From Polyangium sp. 6x1 (GTDB lineage: Bacteria > Myxococcota_A > Polyangia > Polyangiales > Polyangiaceae): DNA of 64,000 nt. This document shows, in pieces, positions 1 through 9,450 of this stretch (within the stretch, counting starts at the first letter, position 1; every line of letters begins with the position of its first letter). Both the position numbers and the translations under genes were made by a program. The stretch is from the NCBI RefSeq assembly GCF_029946515.1, contig NZ_JARZHH010000045.1, positions 34,671 through 98,670 on the forward strand, written 5' to 3'. Under the pieces are notes generated by a model. That model was not told the origin of the DNA. It saw only the letters and a program-made list of their open reading frames with translations, and did no database searches.

Positions 1-1
1 C

Positions 2-1591
2 GAGACGACGGCCGCGACCGGCACGGGCGGCGCCGCCGGCGCGGGCGGCAGCGGCGGCATGGTGTGCATGCCGAACGAGCAGAGGTCTTGTTACACCGGC
101 CCGCCCGGCACCGAGGACATGGGCGCGTGCAAGGCGGGCATCGAGGTTTGTCTGCCGAGCGGCGCGGGCTTCGGCGAGTGCGGCGGAGAGGTCTTGCCGC
201 AGATCGAGGACTGCCTGACGCCCGAGGACGAGGCCTGCAACGGCGTCGATCCGCTCGAATGCGTCTCGCTCGGAGACGGCTGGCTGAAGACGTTCGGCGA
301 GCTTGCATCCCCGCAGCTCGTGTCCGCCATCGCGATCGCGCCCGACGGCAACATCGTCATCGCCGGCTCGTTCGGCGGGGTGATCGATCTCGGCGCCGGC
401 CCCATGGCGAGCACGGGCAACTACGACATCCTCGTCGCGAAGCTGACGCCGCTCGGCGAGGTCGTGTGGGCCAAGCGCTTCGGCGACTCGAACGCGCAAC
501 AAGCGAACGCCGTGGCGATCGACGGCGCGGGCGCGATCTACGTCGGCGGCAGCGTGTTCGGCTCGGTGGACTTCGGCGATGGCGTGCAGACGAGCAAGGG
601 CGCGGACGACGCGTTCGTCGCGAAGTTCGACGCGGGCGGCAACCCTTTGTGGAGCAAGCTCTTCGGCGACACGGCCTCGCAAGAGGTGCGTGCGCTCGCG
701 GTGACCAAGACGAACCAGGTGGTCGTGGCGGGCAATTTCGCGGGCACCATCTCCCTCGGGGGTCCAGCGTTCACGTCCGCCGGTGGCGACGACATGTTCC
801 TCGGGAAGCTCGACGAGACCGGCTTCCACGCGGCCTCGCGGCGCATGGGCGGACAGGGAGCCGACGATCTCCGCGCGATCGCCGTCGCCGGCATGGATCA
901 CGTGGTGGTCACGGGCCACTTCGCCAGCGGCCTCGACATCCCTGGCAACGTGCTCACGAGCAAGGGCGGGTTCGACGTCTTCGTCGCGGATTTCACGTCG
1001 GCCCTCAGCCCGACCTGGGCCCGCGGCTTCGGCGACGCGACCGCGCAGCAGGCGTTCGACGTGGCGATCGCGCCGAACGGCGACATCTACCTCGCAGGAT
1101 TCTTCGAGGGCGTCGTCGACTTCTTCGGGCAACAACAGATCAAGACGGACGCTGCGGCTGCGCGCGCGCTCTTCGTCACGCGCCTCGCGAGCACCGGCGA
1201 CAGCGTCGTCTGGGCGAAGTCCTTCGGTGACGCGACCGCGTATCTGACCCAGGGTCAGCTCGCCGTCGGCGCTTCCGATCAGCTCACCCTCACGGGCACC
1301 TTCCAGGGTGGAATGGATTTCGGCGGCGGCCTGCTCACGGCCATCGGCGCTGGAGACCTGTTCTTCGTGCAGCTCGGCGGCGACGGCGTGCACCTCGCGT
1401 CGCGTGTTCTGCAGAGCGGGGGTGGAGATGGAAGCGACGCTGCCAACACGATGCTCGCGCTCGCGCTCTTGCCGACGGGCGATCTGATCGTCGGCGGCCA
1501 GCACCGCGCGCCGTTCGTGATCAACAAGGCGCTCGTGGGCGCGGCCGACCCGAAGGACGGCAACGCGTTCCTCGGCCGCTTCTTGCCCTGA
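2..1591 (+). CDS. Gly-rich beta-propeller (SBBP-type) lipoprotein, 5' end outside window
   Basis: The reading frame is open from base 2, so the true start lies upstream; 529 residues are visible. It opens with a Gly/Ala/Thr-rich linker, then a Cys-rich stretch (residues about 22-80) of the kind next to MopE-like motifs. The rest is six to seven repeats of about 50-60 residues with recurring 'WAKxFGD', 'A.DG.I...G.F.G..DFG' and 'D.F..KL' patterns, typical of SBBP/beta-propeller repeats in myxobacterial surface lipoproteins. Role unknown; probably a cell-surface protein. It resembles in layout the lipoprotein that begins at 63796. The internal ATG at 59 is unlikely to be the start because the Gly-rich linker continues upstream in frame. 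Confidence 0.8.
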   Translation, partial: ETTAATGTGGAAGAGGSGGMVCMPNEQRSCYTGPPGTEDMGACKAGIEVCLPSGAGFGECGGEVLPQIEDCLTPEDEACNGVDPLECVSLGDGWLKTFGELASPQLVSAIAIAPDGNIVIAGSFGGVIDLGAGPMASTGNYDILVAKLTPLGEVVWAKRFGDSNAQQANAVAIDGAGAIYVGGSVFGSVDFGDGVQTSKGADDAFVAKFDAGGNPLWSKLFGDTASQEVRALAVTKTNQVVVAGNFAGTISLGGPAFTSAGGDDMFLGKLDETGFHAASRRMGGQGADDLRAIAVAGMDHVVVTGHFASGLDIPGNVLTSKGGFDVFVADFTSALSPTWARGFGDATAQQAFDVAIAPNGDIYLAGFFEGVVDFFGQQQIKTDAAAARALFVTRLASTGDSVVWAKSFGDATAYLTQGQLAVGASDQLTLTGTFQGGMDFGGGLLTAIGAGDLFFVQLGGDGVHLASRVLQSGGGDGSDAANTMLALALLPTGDLIVGGQHRAPFVINKALVGAADPKDGNAFLGRFLP

Positions 1592-1595
1592 TCGC

Positions 1596-2402
1596 CTACC
1601 GGCCCCCGCGCGCCTTCTTCCCCATCTTCGCCAGGAACGGCCGCACGAGCGCCTTCGGCAGCGCGTCCACCGTCATCGCCATCGCCCGCGGCACGACGCC
1701 CGGGATCACGCGCGCCTGACCGCGCTTGAGCCCCGCGACCGCCTCCTCCGCGCACGTCACCACGTCCACGTACATCGCCTTTGGCAGCTCCGGCCGCACG
1801 TCGCTCCCCGCGACCTCCTGGAACTCCGTCGGCACTGGGCCCGGACAAACCACCGTCACCGACACGCCCGTCCCCGCGAGCTCCGCGCGCAGGCCCTCGC
1901 TCAGGTGGTTCACGTACGCCTTGCTCGCCGCGTACGTGCTCATCGCGGGCGACGGCAGGATGCCCGCGACCGAGCCGACGTTCAGGATCGCCCCCGAGCC
2001 CCGCGCCACCATCGGCGGCACGAGCCGCGCGAGCAGCATCGTCGTGCTCACCACGTTGAGCTCGAGCATCCGCTCGATCTTCTCCCACTCGCGCTTCTCG
2101 AGCAGGCCGTAGTCGCCGAAGCCCGCGTTGTTCACGAGCACGTCGACGACCTCGCCCGCCTGCGCGAGGTCGTCGAGCATCGCGCCGAGCGCCTTCCTGT
2201 CGAGCAGATCGACCGCGCGCACGAGCACGCGCAGGCCCGGCCGCGCGGCCACGAGCTCCCGCGCGAGCTCGTCGAGCCTCTCGCGGCGGCGCGCCACGAG
2301 CACCAACGCCGCGACCTCGCGGCCGAGCACGCGCGCGATCTCCCGACCGATCCCGGCCGAGGCGCCGGTGACGAGCGCCGTTTTACCGCGAAGCTCGTTC
2401 AT
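1596..2402 (-). CDS. short-chain dehydrogenase/reductase
   Basis: 268 residues, the usual classical SDR length. The Rossmann motif TGASAGIG sits at residues 12-19, NNAG at 91-94, and the catalytic Ser144, Tyr157 and Lys161 (YAASK) are present. It is a cytoplasmic NAD(P)H-dependent oxidoreductase of unknown substrate; the SAGIGR nucleotide site with Arg20 suggests NADP. The ATG start overlaps the end of the upstream aminopeptidase gene by 20 bases on the same strand, so the two are probably co-transcribed. Its C-terminus, rich in Met/Lys/Arg, resembles membrane-associated acyl-reductase-like SDRs, but the substrate cannot be read from the sequence. Confidence 0.9.
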   Translation of the reverse strand: MNELRGKTALVTGASAGIGREIARVLGREVAALVLVARRRERLDELARELVAARPGLRVLVRAVDLLDRKALGAMLDDLAQAGEVVDVLVNNAGFGDYGLLEKREWEKIERMLELNVVSTTMLLARLVPPMVARGSGAILNVGSVAGILPSPAMSTYAASKAYVNHLSEGLRAELAGTGVSVTVVCPGPVPTEFQEVAGSDVRPELPKAMYVDVVTCAEEAVAGLKRGQARVIPGVVPRAMAMTVDALPKALVRPFLAKMGKKARGGR

Positions 2403-5091
2403 CCTTCTTCCTCTTCTTGCTCTTCTCGCCGGCGTCCTTGTCGGCCTCGGGTTTGTCCGCGTCGCGCCCGTGGTGGACGCCGTTCGGCTTCGTCTCGGGC
2501 TCCTTCGGCGCGAGCAGCGCTTCGAGCTTGCCGAGGCGCGCCTTCAGCTCGGCGTGCTCGCCCCGCAGCGACTCCAGGTCCTCGCGCAGCCGCTCGGCCT
2601 CGCGCTTGCCCGCGCCGCCGAGGTCCCGCAGCGCTTCGCGGATCCGGCGGCGCACGCGTCCGTCGAGCTCACGTTCGAGCTGGCGCGAGAGCGGCCCGCG
2701 CGACTTCGCGTCGCCGATGTCGAGCAGCGCCCGCACCACGTCCACCTTGAGGTACGGATCCGCCTGATCGAGCAGGTCCTCCAGCGCCTCGCGCACCTTG
2801 CGGTCCGTCGAGAGCTTCGGCAGCGCCATGATCGCGGCGCGCCGGCCGCGCGTGGGGATGCCGTAGCGCGTGCGCGTGAGCACGTGCGCCTGCGCGCGCT
2901 CGTCGCGCAAGGCCGCGAGCCCGTCGAGCGCGCCGGCGCGCACGATGTCGGCCCACGAGGGACGATCGAGCACCTCGATCAACGTGTCGAACGCCGCGCT
3001 CTGCCGGGTCGCGCCGAGGGCGCGCGCGGCCTCCGCCTCCACGAGGTAGCTCGCGTCCCGCAGCGCGAGGCTCTTCAGCGCCTCGGCAGCCTGCGCCTTG
3101 CGGAACTTGCCGAGCGCCGCCGCCACCGCGCGACGCACCTTCGCGTGCCCCGTCCGCGCGTGGGCGACGAGGTGCGTGAGCGCGTCGTCGCTGCGCACGT
3201 CGCCGAGCGCCGAGGCCGCCTCCGCTCGCACGCCCCAGAACTCCTCCTCCTTCGCGAGCGAGGCGCCGAGCGCGCGCGTCGTCGCCGGATCGTCGAGCTT
3301 GCCCATCAGGCTCGCCGCGAGCAGCCGGCCGCGCGCCGTCGGCGCCCCAGCGAGCTGCGCGCGCAGCATGTCGGCCGGGCACTCGACCCGCACGTCGCCC
3401 ACGATCCGGAGCTCCGGATCCACGACGACGAACGCGGGCCGCTTCGGCACGCGGATCGTGAAGGTCGCGGTCGCCGACTCCACGCGCCGCACCTCGCGCC
3501 GCACCTCGCCGTCGATGGAGATGTCGAGCTCGAGGTCGATCGCGAAGACGTGCGTTCCGGCGTCGTCCTTGTCCTTCTCCTTGCTGTCTTTCGCGGCCTG
3601 CGTCTGCTTGACCGACACGGTCAGCGCCTCGCCGCCGTGATCGATCTTCACCTCGAGCTCCGGGTGCCCCGCGCGGAACACCCACTGCTCGAAGAAGCGC
3701 TCCAGGCTCCTGCCGCTCGCCTCTTCGAGCGCGCGCATGAGGTCGCGCGTCTCCACGATCCCGCGCGCGTGCCGCTCCAGGTACGTCTTGATGCCGCGCC
3801 AGAACGCCTCGTCGCCGAGCTCGAGCCGCAGCATGTGCAGGACGCACGCGCCCTTCTCGTAGAGGTGACGATCGAAGATGTCGATCGGCGCCTCGTAGTC
3901 CTGGCACACGATCGGACGCCGATAACGCCCGCCTGCCTCGCCGAGGTACGCGGCCACGTCGCCACGCACGCCGTGCTCGTACTCGTCGCGGCCGAGGTAT
4001 CCCTCGCGATCGACGTGCTCCATGTACGTGGCGAACCCCTCGTTCAGCCACGCGTGCGACCAGTCGCGGCACGTCACGAGATCACCGAACCAGTGATGCG
4101 CGAGCTCGTGCGCGATGAGGTCATCGGCCGTCACGTCGATCGCGGCGCGCTCGTCGAGCAGGATGTGCTCGTACATCGTCGTCGCCGTCGTGTTCTCCAT
4201 CCCGCCGAAGATGAAGTCGCTCACCACGATCTGCGAGTACGTCTTCCACGGGTACGCGACACCCGTGAGCTTGCCGAAGCGGCGCACCATGTCGGGCGTC
4301 CGCCGGAACGTGCGCTTGCCCTCGTCGGTTTTTCCTTTGGGCACAAAGTAATGCAGACGAACGCCGTCCGCCTCGTCGTCGATCCGCTCGAACTCGCCCG
4401 CGACGAGCGTGAACAGGTAGCTCGGGTGCGGGTCGTCCATCCGGTAGCGGTAGACGCCGCGCTGCTCCTCGTCCTCGTCGCTCTCGCGCGCGCCGTTCGA
4501 CAGCGCGAACCAGCCCTCGGGCACCGTCACGCGCAGCGAGGTCGACTGCTTGTTGTGCGGCTTGTCGATGCACGGAAAGAAGTGCCGCGCGTCCTCGTCC
4601 TGGCACTGCGACCAGACCTGCGAGGGACGGTCATGCACGTGCTCGTCCGGCGCGAGGAAGTAGAGCCCGCGCTTCGGCGTCGCCGAGTACCGCACACGCA
4701 CGGTCACGCGCGAGGCGGCCTCGGGGATCGACACGCGCAGCGTTTGCCCGTCGTACGCGTGCTCGACGACGGCGAACTTGCCCTCGTCGCCCGCGCGGAG
4801 CTCGACCGCTTCGATGTCGAAGCCCACGGCGTCGAGCGAGAGCTCCTTCGAGCGCGCGTCGATGCGCGAGACGTCGAGCGTCGCCTCGCCCGAGACCGAT
4901 TTTTTCGGCACGTCGAGGCGAAGGTCGAGCGCGATGTGCGTGACCGAGAACGGCCGGGGCCGCTCGTAGACGCGCTGCACGCCCGCGAGCGTGAACGGAC
5001 GCGCGGAGGCAGCAGCGGCGGACGAGTGGGCGTAGGACGAAAGCGTGGATCCGCACGCGCAGCGGTCGTGGAGGCGGTGCTCGAGGCTCAT
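2383..5091 (-). CDS. M1 family zinc aminopeptidase with C-terminal HEAT repeats
   Basis: 902 residues from the ATG at 5091; a TTG at 5115 would add eight. The N-terminal beta domain is followed by the M1 exopeptidase signature GGMEN (296-300), the zinc site HELAHHWFGD (H328, H332) and the third ligand Glu351 in NEGFATY. After the catalytic domain, residues about 540-830 form HEAT-like repeats with alternating 'A..ALG' and 'L...L' helices, and the end is a charged, probably coiled-coil, Lys/Glu-rich tail. Aminopeptidases of this type remove N-terminal residues from peptides. No signal peptide is obvious. A promoter-like pair at 5102-5129 would place transcription start just before the ATG at 5091, favouring that start. 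Confidence 0.9.
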   Translation of the reverse strand: MSLEHRLHDRCACGSTLSSYAHSSAAAASARPFTLAGVQRVYERPRPFSVTHIALDLRLDVPKKSVSGEATLDVSRIDARSKELSLDAVGFDIEAVELRAGDEGKFAVVEHAYDGQTLRVSIPEAASRVTVRVRYSATPKRGLYFLAPDEHVHDRPSQVWSQCQDEDARHFFPCIDKPHNKQSTSLRVTVPEGWFALSNGARESDEDEEQRGVYRYRMDDPHPSYLFTLVAGEFERIDDEADGVRLHYFVPKGKTDEGKRTFRRTPDMVRRFGKLTGVAYPWKTYSQIVVSDFIFGGMENTTATTMYEHILLDERAAIDVTADDLIAHELAHHWFGDLVTCRDWSHAWLNEGFATYMEHVDREGYLGRDEYEHGVRGDVAAYLGEAGGRYRRPIVCQDYEAPIDIFDRHLYEKGACVLHMLRLELGDEAFWRGIKTYLERHARGIVETRDLMRALEEASGRSLERFFEQWVFRAGHPELEVKIDHGGEALTVSVKQTQAAKDSKEKDKDDAGTHVFAIDLELDISIDGEVRREVRRVESATATFTIRVPKRPAFVVVDPELRIVGDVRVECPADMLRAQLAGAPTARGRLLAASLMGKLDDPATTRALGASLAKEEEFWGVRAEAASALGDVRSDDALTHLVAHARTGHAKVRRAVAAALGKFRKAQAAEALKSLALRDASYLVEAEAARALGATRQSAAFDTLIEVLDRPSWADIVRAGALDGLAALRDERAQAHVLTRTRYGIPTRGRRAAIMALPKLSTDRKVREALEDLLDQADPYLKVDVVRALLDIGDAKSRGPLSRQLERELDGRVRRRIREALRDLGGAGKREAERLREDLESLRGEHAELKARLGKLEALLAPKEPETKPNGVHHGRDADKPEADKDAGEKSKKRKKDERASR

Positions 5092-5101
5092 CGGGCGGCG
5101 A

Positions 5102-5129
5102 GTCTTACCCAACAAACTCGCCGAGCAAA
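5102..5129 (-). promoter_or_regulatory. candidate promoter for the M1 aminopeptidase
   Basis: On the minus strand TTTGCT (5124-5129) and TAAGAC (5102-5107) are separated by 16 bases. Transcription would begin close to 5095, giving an almost leaderless message starting at the ATG at 5091. The boxes match the sigma-70 consensus only moderately. Confidence 0.35.
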
Positions 5130-5172
5130 GCCCCTCGCCCTGGGAAAACCGCGCTAGCCTCGCCCCGCGCCC

Positions 5173-7497
5173 ATGAACCGCCGCGGACGCACGCCTCTGC
5201 TCGCCGGGGGGACGGGCCCCAAAGGCCCGCCGAGGGCCGCGTCACGCCCGCGACCCGGGCCCCAAGGCCCCGCGCAGCACACGCTCTTCGCGGCGCAAAA
5301 GGCCGCGCCCTCGAAGGACGGCACCATCACCCTCGAAGGCGAGGTCGTGCGTGTCACCTACGAGAACGAGCAGACGGGCTTCCGGGTCGTGAAGGTCGCG
5401 ATCGACGGCCACGAAGCCCCTCTCCCCTGGGTCGGCCGCTTCCAGTCCGTCGCCCCCGGCGCGCGCGTCCGAGCGACCGGCCGCCACGAACGCGATGGTC
5501 GCCATGGTGACCAGCTCCGCGTCGAAACCCTGCTCGAGATCGCGCCCTCGACGTTGCAGGGCCTCGAAAAGTACCTCGCCTCGGGCATGGTCCAAGGCGT
5601 CGGGCCTGTCTTCGCCAAACGGATCGTCGAGACGCTCGGCGAAGATGCGCTGCGCGTGCTCGACGAGGAGCCCGAGCGGCTCGCGGAGGTGCCGGGGCTC
5701 GGATCGCGCCGCGCCGAGGCCGTGGCCAAGGCCTGGGCGTCGCAGCGCGTCATCCGCGACATCATGATCTTCCTCCAGCAGCACGGCGCCTCGGCCGCGC
5801 TGGCGACGCGCATCTACAAGCGCTTCGGCGCCTCCGCGATCGAGATCGTGAAGCGCTCGCCCTACCGGCTCGCGCTCGAGGTGTGGGGCGTCGGGTTCAA
5901 GACCGCCGACCAGCTCGCGCGCGCCGTCGGCGTCTCGCTGGAGGCACCCGAACGCGCGCAGGCCGGCGTGCTGCAAATGCTGAGCGACCTCGCGGGCAAG
6001 GGGCACGTCTACGCCGAGCGAGGCGCGCTCGTCTCGGCCGCCGCGCTCATGCTCGAACGCGAGGAGGAAGGCGTCGATCGCGCCGTCGACGCGCTCGCGT
6101 TGTCGGGCCGCGCGCGCGTCGAAACGCTCCCTTCAGGCGAGGTCGCTGTCTACGAATCAACGCTTTACGAAGCGGAAGCACGCCTCGCCGAGCGCCTGCT
6201 CACGCTCCTCCGCGCGACGGGCCGTCCCCTCGCGGGTCGACGCGGCGAATCGGCGGACGCCGTCGCGAAGGCCGCGATCGAGAGCTTCGAGGCCCGCACG
6301 CGCGTCGCCCTCGCACCCGCGCAACGCGACGCGATCGAGCAAGCCGCGCGGAGCAAGATCCTCGTGATCACGGGCGGCCCCGGCGTCGGAAAGACGACGA
6401 TCGTCCGGGCGATCCTCTCGCTCTTCGACCTCGCGGGCCACACGGTGCGCCTCGCCGCGCCCACGGGTCGCGCCGCCAAGCGCATGAGCGAGGCGACGGG
6501 GCGCGAGGCCACGACGCTCCACCGCATGCTCGAGTTCGACCCCAAGGAGCGCGGCTTCCTCCGCAAGAAAGGCCGCGCGATCGAGGCCGACGTGATCATC
6601 GTGGACGAGGCCTCGATGATCGATCTGCCGCTCTGCGACGCGCTCACGCAGGCCCTCGGGGACGGGGCGCGGCTCGTGCTCGTCGGCGACGTCGATCAGC
6701 TCCCGTCCGTCGGCCCGGGCGCGGTCCTGCGCGACGTGATCGCCTCGGGCGTGATCCCCACGGTGCGCCTCTCGCAGATCTTCCGCCAGGCCGAGGGCAG
6801 CCTCATCGTCCAGAACGCGCACCGCATCCACGACGGCGAAAAACCCGAGGGCGCGACCGACAAGCGCGGCGAATTCTTTGTGTTCCAACGAAAGGATCCC
6901 GAGGAGGCCGCCGCCACGATCCACGAGCTCGTCACCGAGCGCATCCCGCGCGGCTTCGGTCTGCACCCCGTGCGCGACGTGCAGGTCCTCTCCCCGATGA
7001 ACAAGGGCCCCGTCGGCACGATCACGCTGAACGAGACGCTCCAGCGGACGCTCAACCCCGACGGCCCTTCGGTCACCCGCGGCGGCAAGCTCTTCCGCCT
7101 CGGCGACAAGGTCATGCAGCTCAAGAACGACTACGACCGCGAGGTCTACAACGGCGACGTCGGCCTCGTCCGCGCGATCGACGCCGAGGCCGGCACGCTC
7201 ACGGTCACGTTCGACGGTCGGGACGTCGCCTACGAAGAGAGCGACCTCGACGAGCTCGTGCTCGCGTACGCGACGAGCATCCACAAGAGCCAGGGCAGCG
7301 AGTATCCGGCCGTGGTGATCACGCTGCTCTCGCAGCATTTCGTGATGCTCTCGCGGAACCTGCTCTACACGGCCGTCACGCGCGGAAAGCGGCTCGTCGT
7401 GCTCGTCACGGACGGGCGAGCGCTCAGCCTCGCGCTCTCGGAGACGCGACGCGAAGAGCGGCAGACGGGCCTCGGCTACCGCCTCCGCCGCGGATGA
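5173..7497 (+). CDS. recD2: RecD2-type ATP-dependent DNA helicase
   Basis: 774 residues, close to RecD2/YrrC length. An OB-like N-terminal domain is followed by helix-hairpin-helix segments (about 130-200, 'GLEKYLASGMVQGVG' and 'EVPGLGSRRAEA' patterns) and SF1B helicase motifs: Walker A GGPGVGKT with Lys407, Walker B VDEAS with Asp478/Glu479, and C-terminal motifs including 'TSIHKSQGSEY' and 'LLYTAVTRGK'. RecD2 is a 5'-3' helicase in DNA repair found in bacteria independently of RecBCD. The gene is divergent from the M1 gene, with a TAGCCT box at 5155-5160 only 12 bases before the ATG, so its leader is very short. The first 50 residues are Pro/Gly/Arg-rich and probably disordered. Confidence 0.93.
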   Translation: MNRRGRTPLLAGGTGPKGPPRAASRPRPGPQGPAQHTLFAAQKAAPSKDGTITLEGEVVRVTYENEQTGFRVVKVAIDGHEAPLPWVGRFQSVAPGARVRATGRHERDGRHGDQLRVETLLEIAPSTLQGLEKYLASGMVQGVGPVFAKRIVETLGEDALRVLDEEPERLAEVPGLGSRRAEAVAKAWASQRVIRDIMIFLQQHGASAALATRIYKRFGASAIEIVKRSPYRLALEVWGVGFKTADQLARAVGVSLEAPERAQAGVLQMLSDLAGKGHVYAERGALVSAAALMLEREEEGVDRAVDALALSGRARVETLPSGEVAVYESTLYEAEARLAERLLTLLRATGRPLAGRRGESADAVAKAAIESFEARTRVALAPAQRDAIEQAARSKILVITGGPGVGKTTIVRAILSLFDLAGHTVRLAAPTGRAAKRMSEATGREATTLHRMLEFDPKERGFLRKKGRAIEADVIIVDEASMIDLPLCDALTQALGDGARLVLVGDVDQLPSVGPGAVLRDVIASGVIPTVRLSQIFRQAEGSLIVQNAHRIHDGEKPEGATDKRGEFFVFQRKDPEEAAATIHELVTERIPRGFGLHPVRDVQVLSPMNKGPVGTITLNETLQRTLNPDGPSVTRGGKLFRLGDKVMQLKNDYDREVYNGDVGLVRAIDAEAGTLTVTFDGRDVAYEESDLDELVLAYATSIHKSQGSEYPAVVITLLSQHFVMLSRNLLYTAVTRGKRLVVLVTDGRALSLALSETRREERQTGLGYRLRRG

Positions 7498-7546
7498 CTC
7501 GTCGGGCATCGACGTGAGCGAAACGCCTGGGATCCGCGGGCGGCCG

Positions 7547-7575
7547 TTGCTCTGATGGGGGCATCCTGCTAGCCT
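7547..7575 (+). promoter_or_regulatory. sigma-70-like promoter upstream of the TPR gene
   Basis: TTGCTC (7547-7552) and TAGCCT (7570-7575) are separated by exactly 17 bases. Transcription would start near 7582, leaving a leader of about 110 bases before the ATG at 7691. TAGCCT recurs before other genes here (5155, 25613). Confidence 0.5.
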
Positions 7576-7690
7576 GCCCGCCCCTCGTAACCAACGACAT
7601 TTTCTTTCCCGTTCGGCGCGCCCAAGAGCGCCGTCGAGCGGCGGCCGCGGGCGCAAATCGCGCCCCGCGCGTTTCTCGGGTGGAGCGACC

Positions 7691-8824
7691 ATGGCGCAGA
7701 ACGGACAGCAGGGTGGAGTGGCGGCGGGACTTCAGATCACGGGCGGCGCGGCCATCATGGCGCCCGTCAGCGCATTCCCCAACGGAGTGCCTGGCAACGC
7801 TCTCATCGTGATCCCGCTCTCGAAGGTCGACGACGAGACCAAGGCCATGCTCGACCAGGGCCCGTCGTTGGTGACGCCCGAGCAGATGTGGAAGCTGCTC
7901 GGCTTCAACGGCCCCGCGGTGCAGGTGCAGGACGATCAGGGTCGCCCGATCGCGATCGGCCTCGAAGACCTGCTCGCCGGCCTGGAGAAGCACTGGCAGG
8001 AGCAGCCCGACGACCTCAACCGCGCGCGCATCTACGCGCAGGAGCTCCTCAAGTACAACCGCCTGCAGCGCGCCGAGCAGGTCCTCTCGAAGGTCGTGGC
8101 GAAGGGCGGCACGGGCGACGACTGGCTCGCGCTCGGCATCGCGCAGCTCCAGCAGGACAAGCTCGACAAGGCCGAGGGCACGCTGAAGGGCGCGCAGAAC
8201 CTCCTGAAGGACAACCCCTACCCCTCGCTGCACCTCGCCAAGGTCTACCAGCAGAAGAAGGAGACCGACAAAGAGCGCGAGTTCGTCGACAAGGCGATCG
8301 GCATCAGCATCGGCTGCATCGACGCGTGGGCCTACCTCTACCAGCACCTGAAGCAGCACCAGGACGAGGACAAGGCGATCGCCGAGATCGAGAAGATGGC
8401 CGCCGACAAGAAGAGCGCCGCGCCGTACATCGCGCTCCAGGGCTTCTTCGCGAACGACGATGCGACCCGTGATCGCGCCGTCGCGTACGCGAAGAAGGGC
8501 GTCGAGATCGCGCCCGACGATCCGCTCGCGCTCCTCTGCCTCTCGGCGCTCTACGGCCAGAAGGGCGACCTCGAGGCCGTGATCCGGCTCCTGCAGCCGC
8601 ACGAGGCGAAGATGAGCCGCGACGTGCGCATCGCGAACAACTACTTCGAGGCCCTCTTCCAGTCGCGCCAGATCGAGAAGGTCACGAAGCTCTTGAACGC
8701 CCTCGCGGGTTCGCCCAACAAGGAAGTCAAGCAGTTCGCCATCGAGCGCTCGCGCCTCGTCGCGCAGTTCCTGCAGCAGCAGCAGCAGCAGCTCGCCGCC
8801 GCGGGCCAGCCCCAGCGCAAGTAA
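7691..8824 (+). CDS. TPR-repeat protein with C-terminal poly-Gln run
   Basis: 377 residues starting at an ATG. After a Gly/Gln-rich N-terminus and a hydrophobic beta-like stretch (residues 10-50), residues about 100-345 form repeated helical hairpins with TPR spacing ('A..LL.Y..L..AE..L', 'W..LG.AQLQQDKLDKAE..L', 'A..YA.KGVEIAPDDPLA'). The C-terminus carries seven or more consecutive Gln. TPR proteins act as docking scaffolds; no enzymatic motif is present, and there is no signal peptide or membrane segment. The gene stands alone between a promoter at 7547 and a stem-loop at 8851. Specific partner unknown. Confidence 0.85.
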   Translation: MAQNGQQGGVAAGLQITGGAAIMAPVSAFPNGVPGNALIVIPLSKVDDETKAMLDQGPSLVTPEQMWKLLGFNGPAVQVQDDQGRPIAIGLEDLLAGLEKHWQEQPDDLNRARIYAQELLKYNRLQRAEQVLSKVVAKGGTGDDWLALGIAQLQQDKLDKAEGTLKGAQNLLKDNPYPSLHLAKVYQQKKETDKEREFVDKAIGISIGCIDAWAYLYQHLKQHQDEDKAIAEIEKMAADKKSAAPYIALQGFFANDDATRDRAVAYAKKGVEIAPDDPLALLCLSALYGQKGDLEAVIRLLQPHEAKMSRDVRIANNYFEALFQSRQIEKVTKLLNALAGSPNKEVKQFAIERSRLVAQFLQQQQQQLAAAGQPQRK

Positions 8825-8850
8825 CAGCGCGACGCCCCCTCCCCGCGCTC

Positions 8851-8879
8851 GGGGCTCCTCGCGACACGCGTCGAGCCCC
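8851..8879. terminator. stem-loop after the TPR gene
   Basis: GGGGCTC (8851-8857) pairs with GAGCCCC (8873-8879), and an inner CGCG/CGCG stem closes on a three-base loop. No T-run follows, so it may be a factor-dependent stop or a REP-like palindrome. The GGGGCTC arm recurs after the genes ending at 20448 and 25505. Confidence 0.45.
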
Positions 8880-9006
8880 CGGGCAAACCCCCTCCAAAAC
8901 ATCCCATCAGCAGTCGCGAACGGAGCGCGATCCGTCCGCCCGGCATTTTCGTGCCTTTGGTCTTTCACATTTGGAAGCAGGCAGAAACCCGGGTAATCTC
9001 CGGATC

Positions 9007-9450
9007 ATGCGCACGTGGCGACCGCGTCCCCCCGTCGTGCTCGTGGTCGATGACGACCCCGACATCTTGAGGCTCCTGGGGATGTGCCTGGAAGCCGAGG
9101 GGTGTGAAGTGCGCGAGACGATGTCCCCGTCCGCCGCGCTCGAACGGCTCGACCGCGTGGACGTGGTGGTCGTCGATCAACGCATGCCCGAGATGAGCGG
9201 CACCGACCTCATCGAGGCTGCGCGCGAGCGCGGCTACGACTGTCGCTTCCTCGTGATCTCGGGCAAACGCGGCGCGCGCGCCGAGGCCGCGCAGGCCGGC
9301 GCCGAAGGGTTCCTCGCCAAACCCATCGGCATGCGCGAGCTCATCGGCGAGGTCGAACGGCTCTTCTATCGCGGCTTCGCGCCCCCTTCTCACGTGGGCG
9401 TCTCGAGCGCGCCTATCTCCGGCGTGCCCTCGTCGAAGAGCTCGTCATAA
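9007..9450 (+). CDS. single-domain response regulator (receiver only)
   Basis: 147 residues from the ATG at 9007; a TTG at 8971 would add twelve with no homologous sequence. The CheY-type fold shows the acidic cluster Asp15-Asp17, the phospho-acceptor Asp57 in VVVVDQRMPEM, the switch Ser in 'LVISGK' and the conserved Lys in FLAKP. The last 25 residues are a Ser/Pro-rich tail without an output domain. Such proteins relay phosphate or act by protein contact. No kinase gene lies next to it, so it is an orphan regulator. Its stop overlaps the 3' end of the convergent HAD gene by six bases. Confidence 0.9.
   Translation: MRTWRPRPPVVLVVDDDPDILRLLGMCLEAEGCEVRETMSPSAALERLDRVDVVVVDQRMPEMSGTDLIEAARERGYDCRFLVISGKRGARAEAAQAGAEGFLAKPIGMRELIGEVERLFYRGFAPPSHVGVSSAPISGVPSSKSSS

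Noticed and set aside
2128..5157. 1009-codon plus-strand frame
   Set aside because: Runs antisense to the M1 aminopeptidase; Arg-rich composition and no motif. High GC leaves long empty frames.
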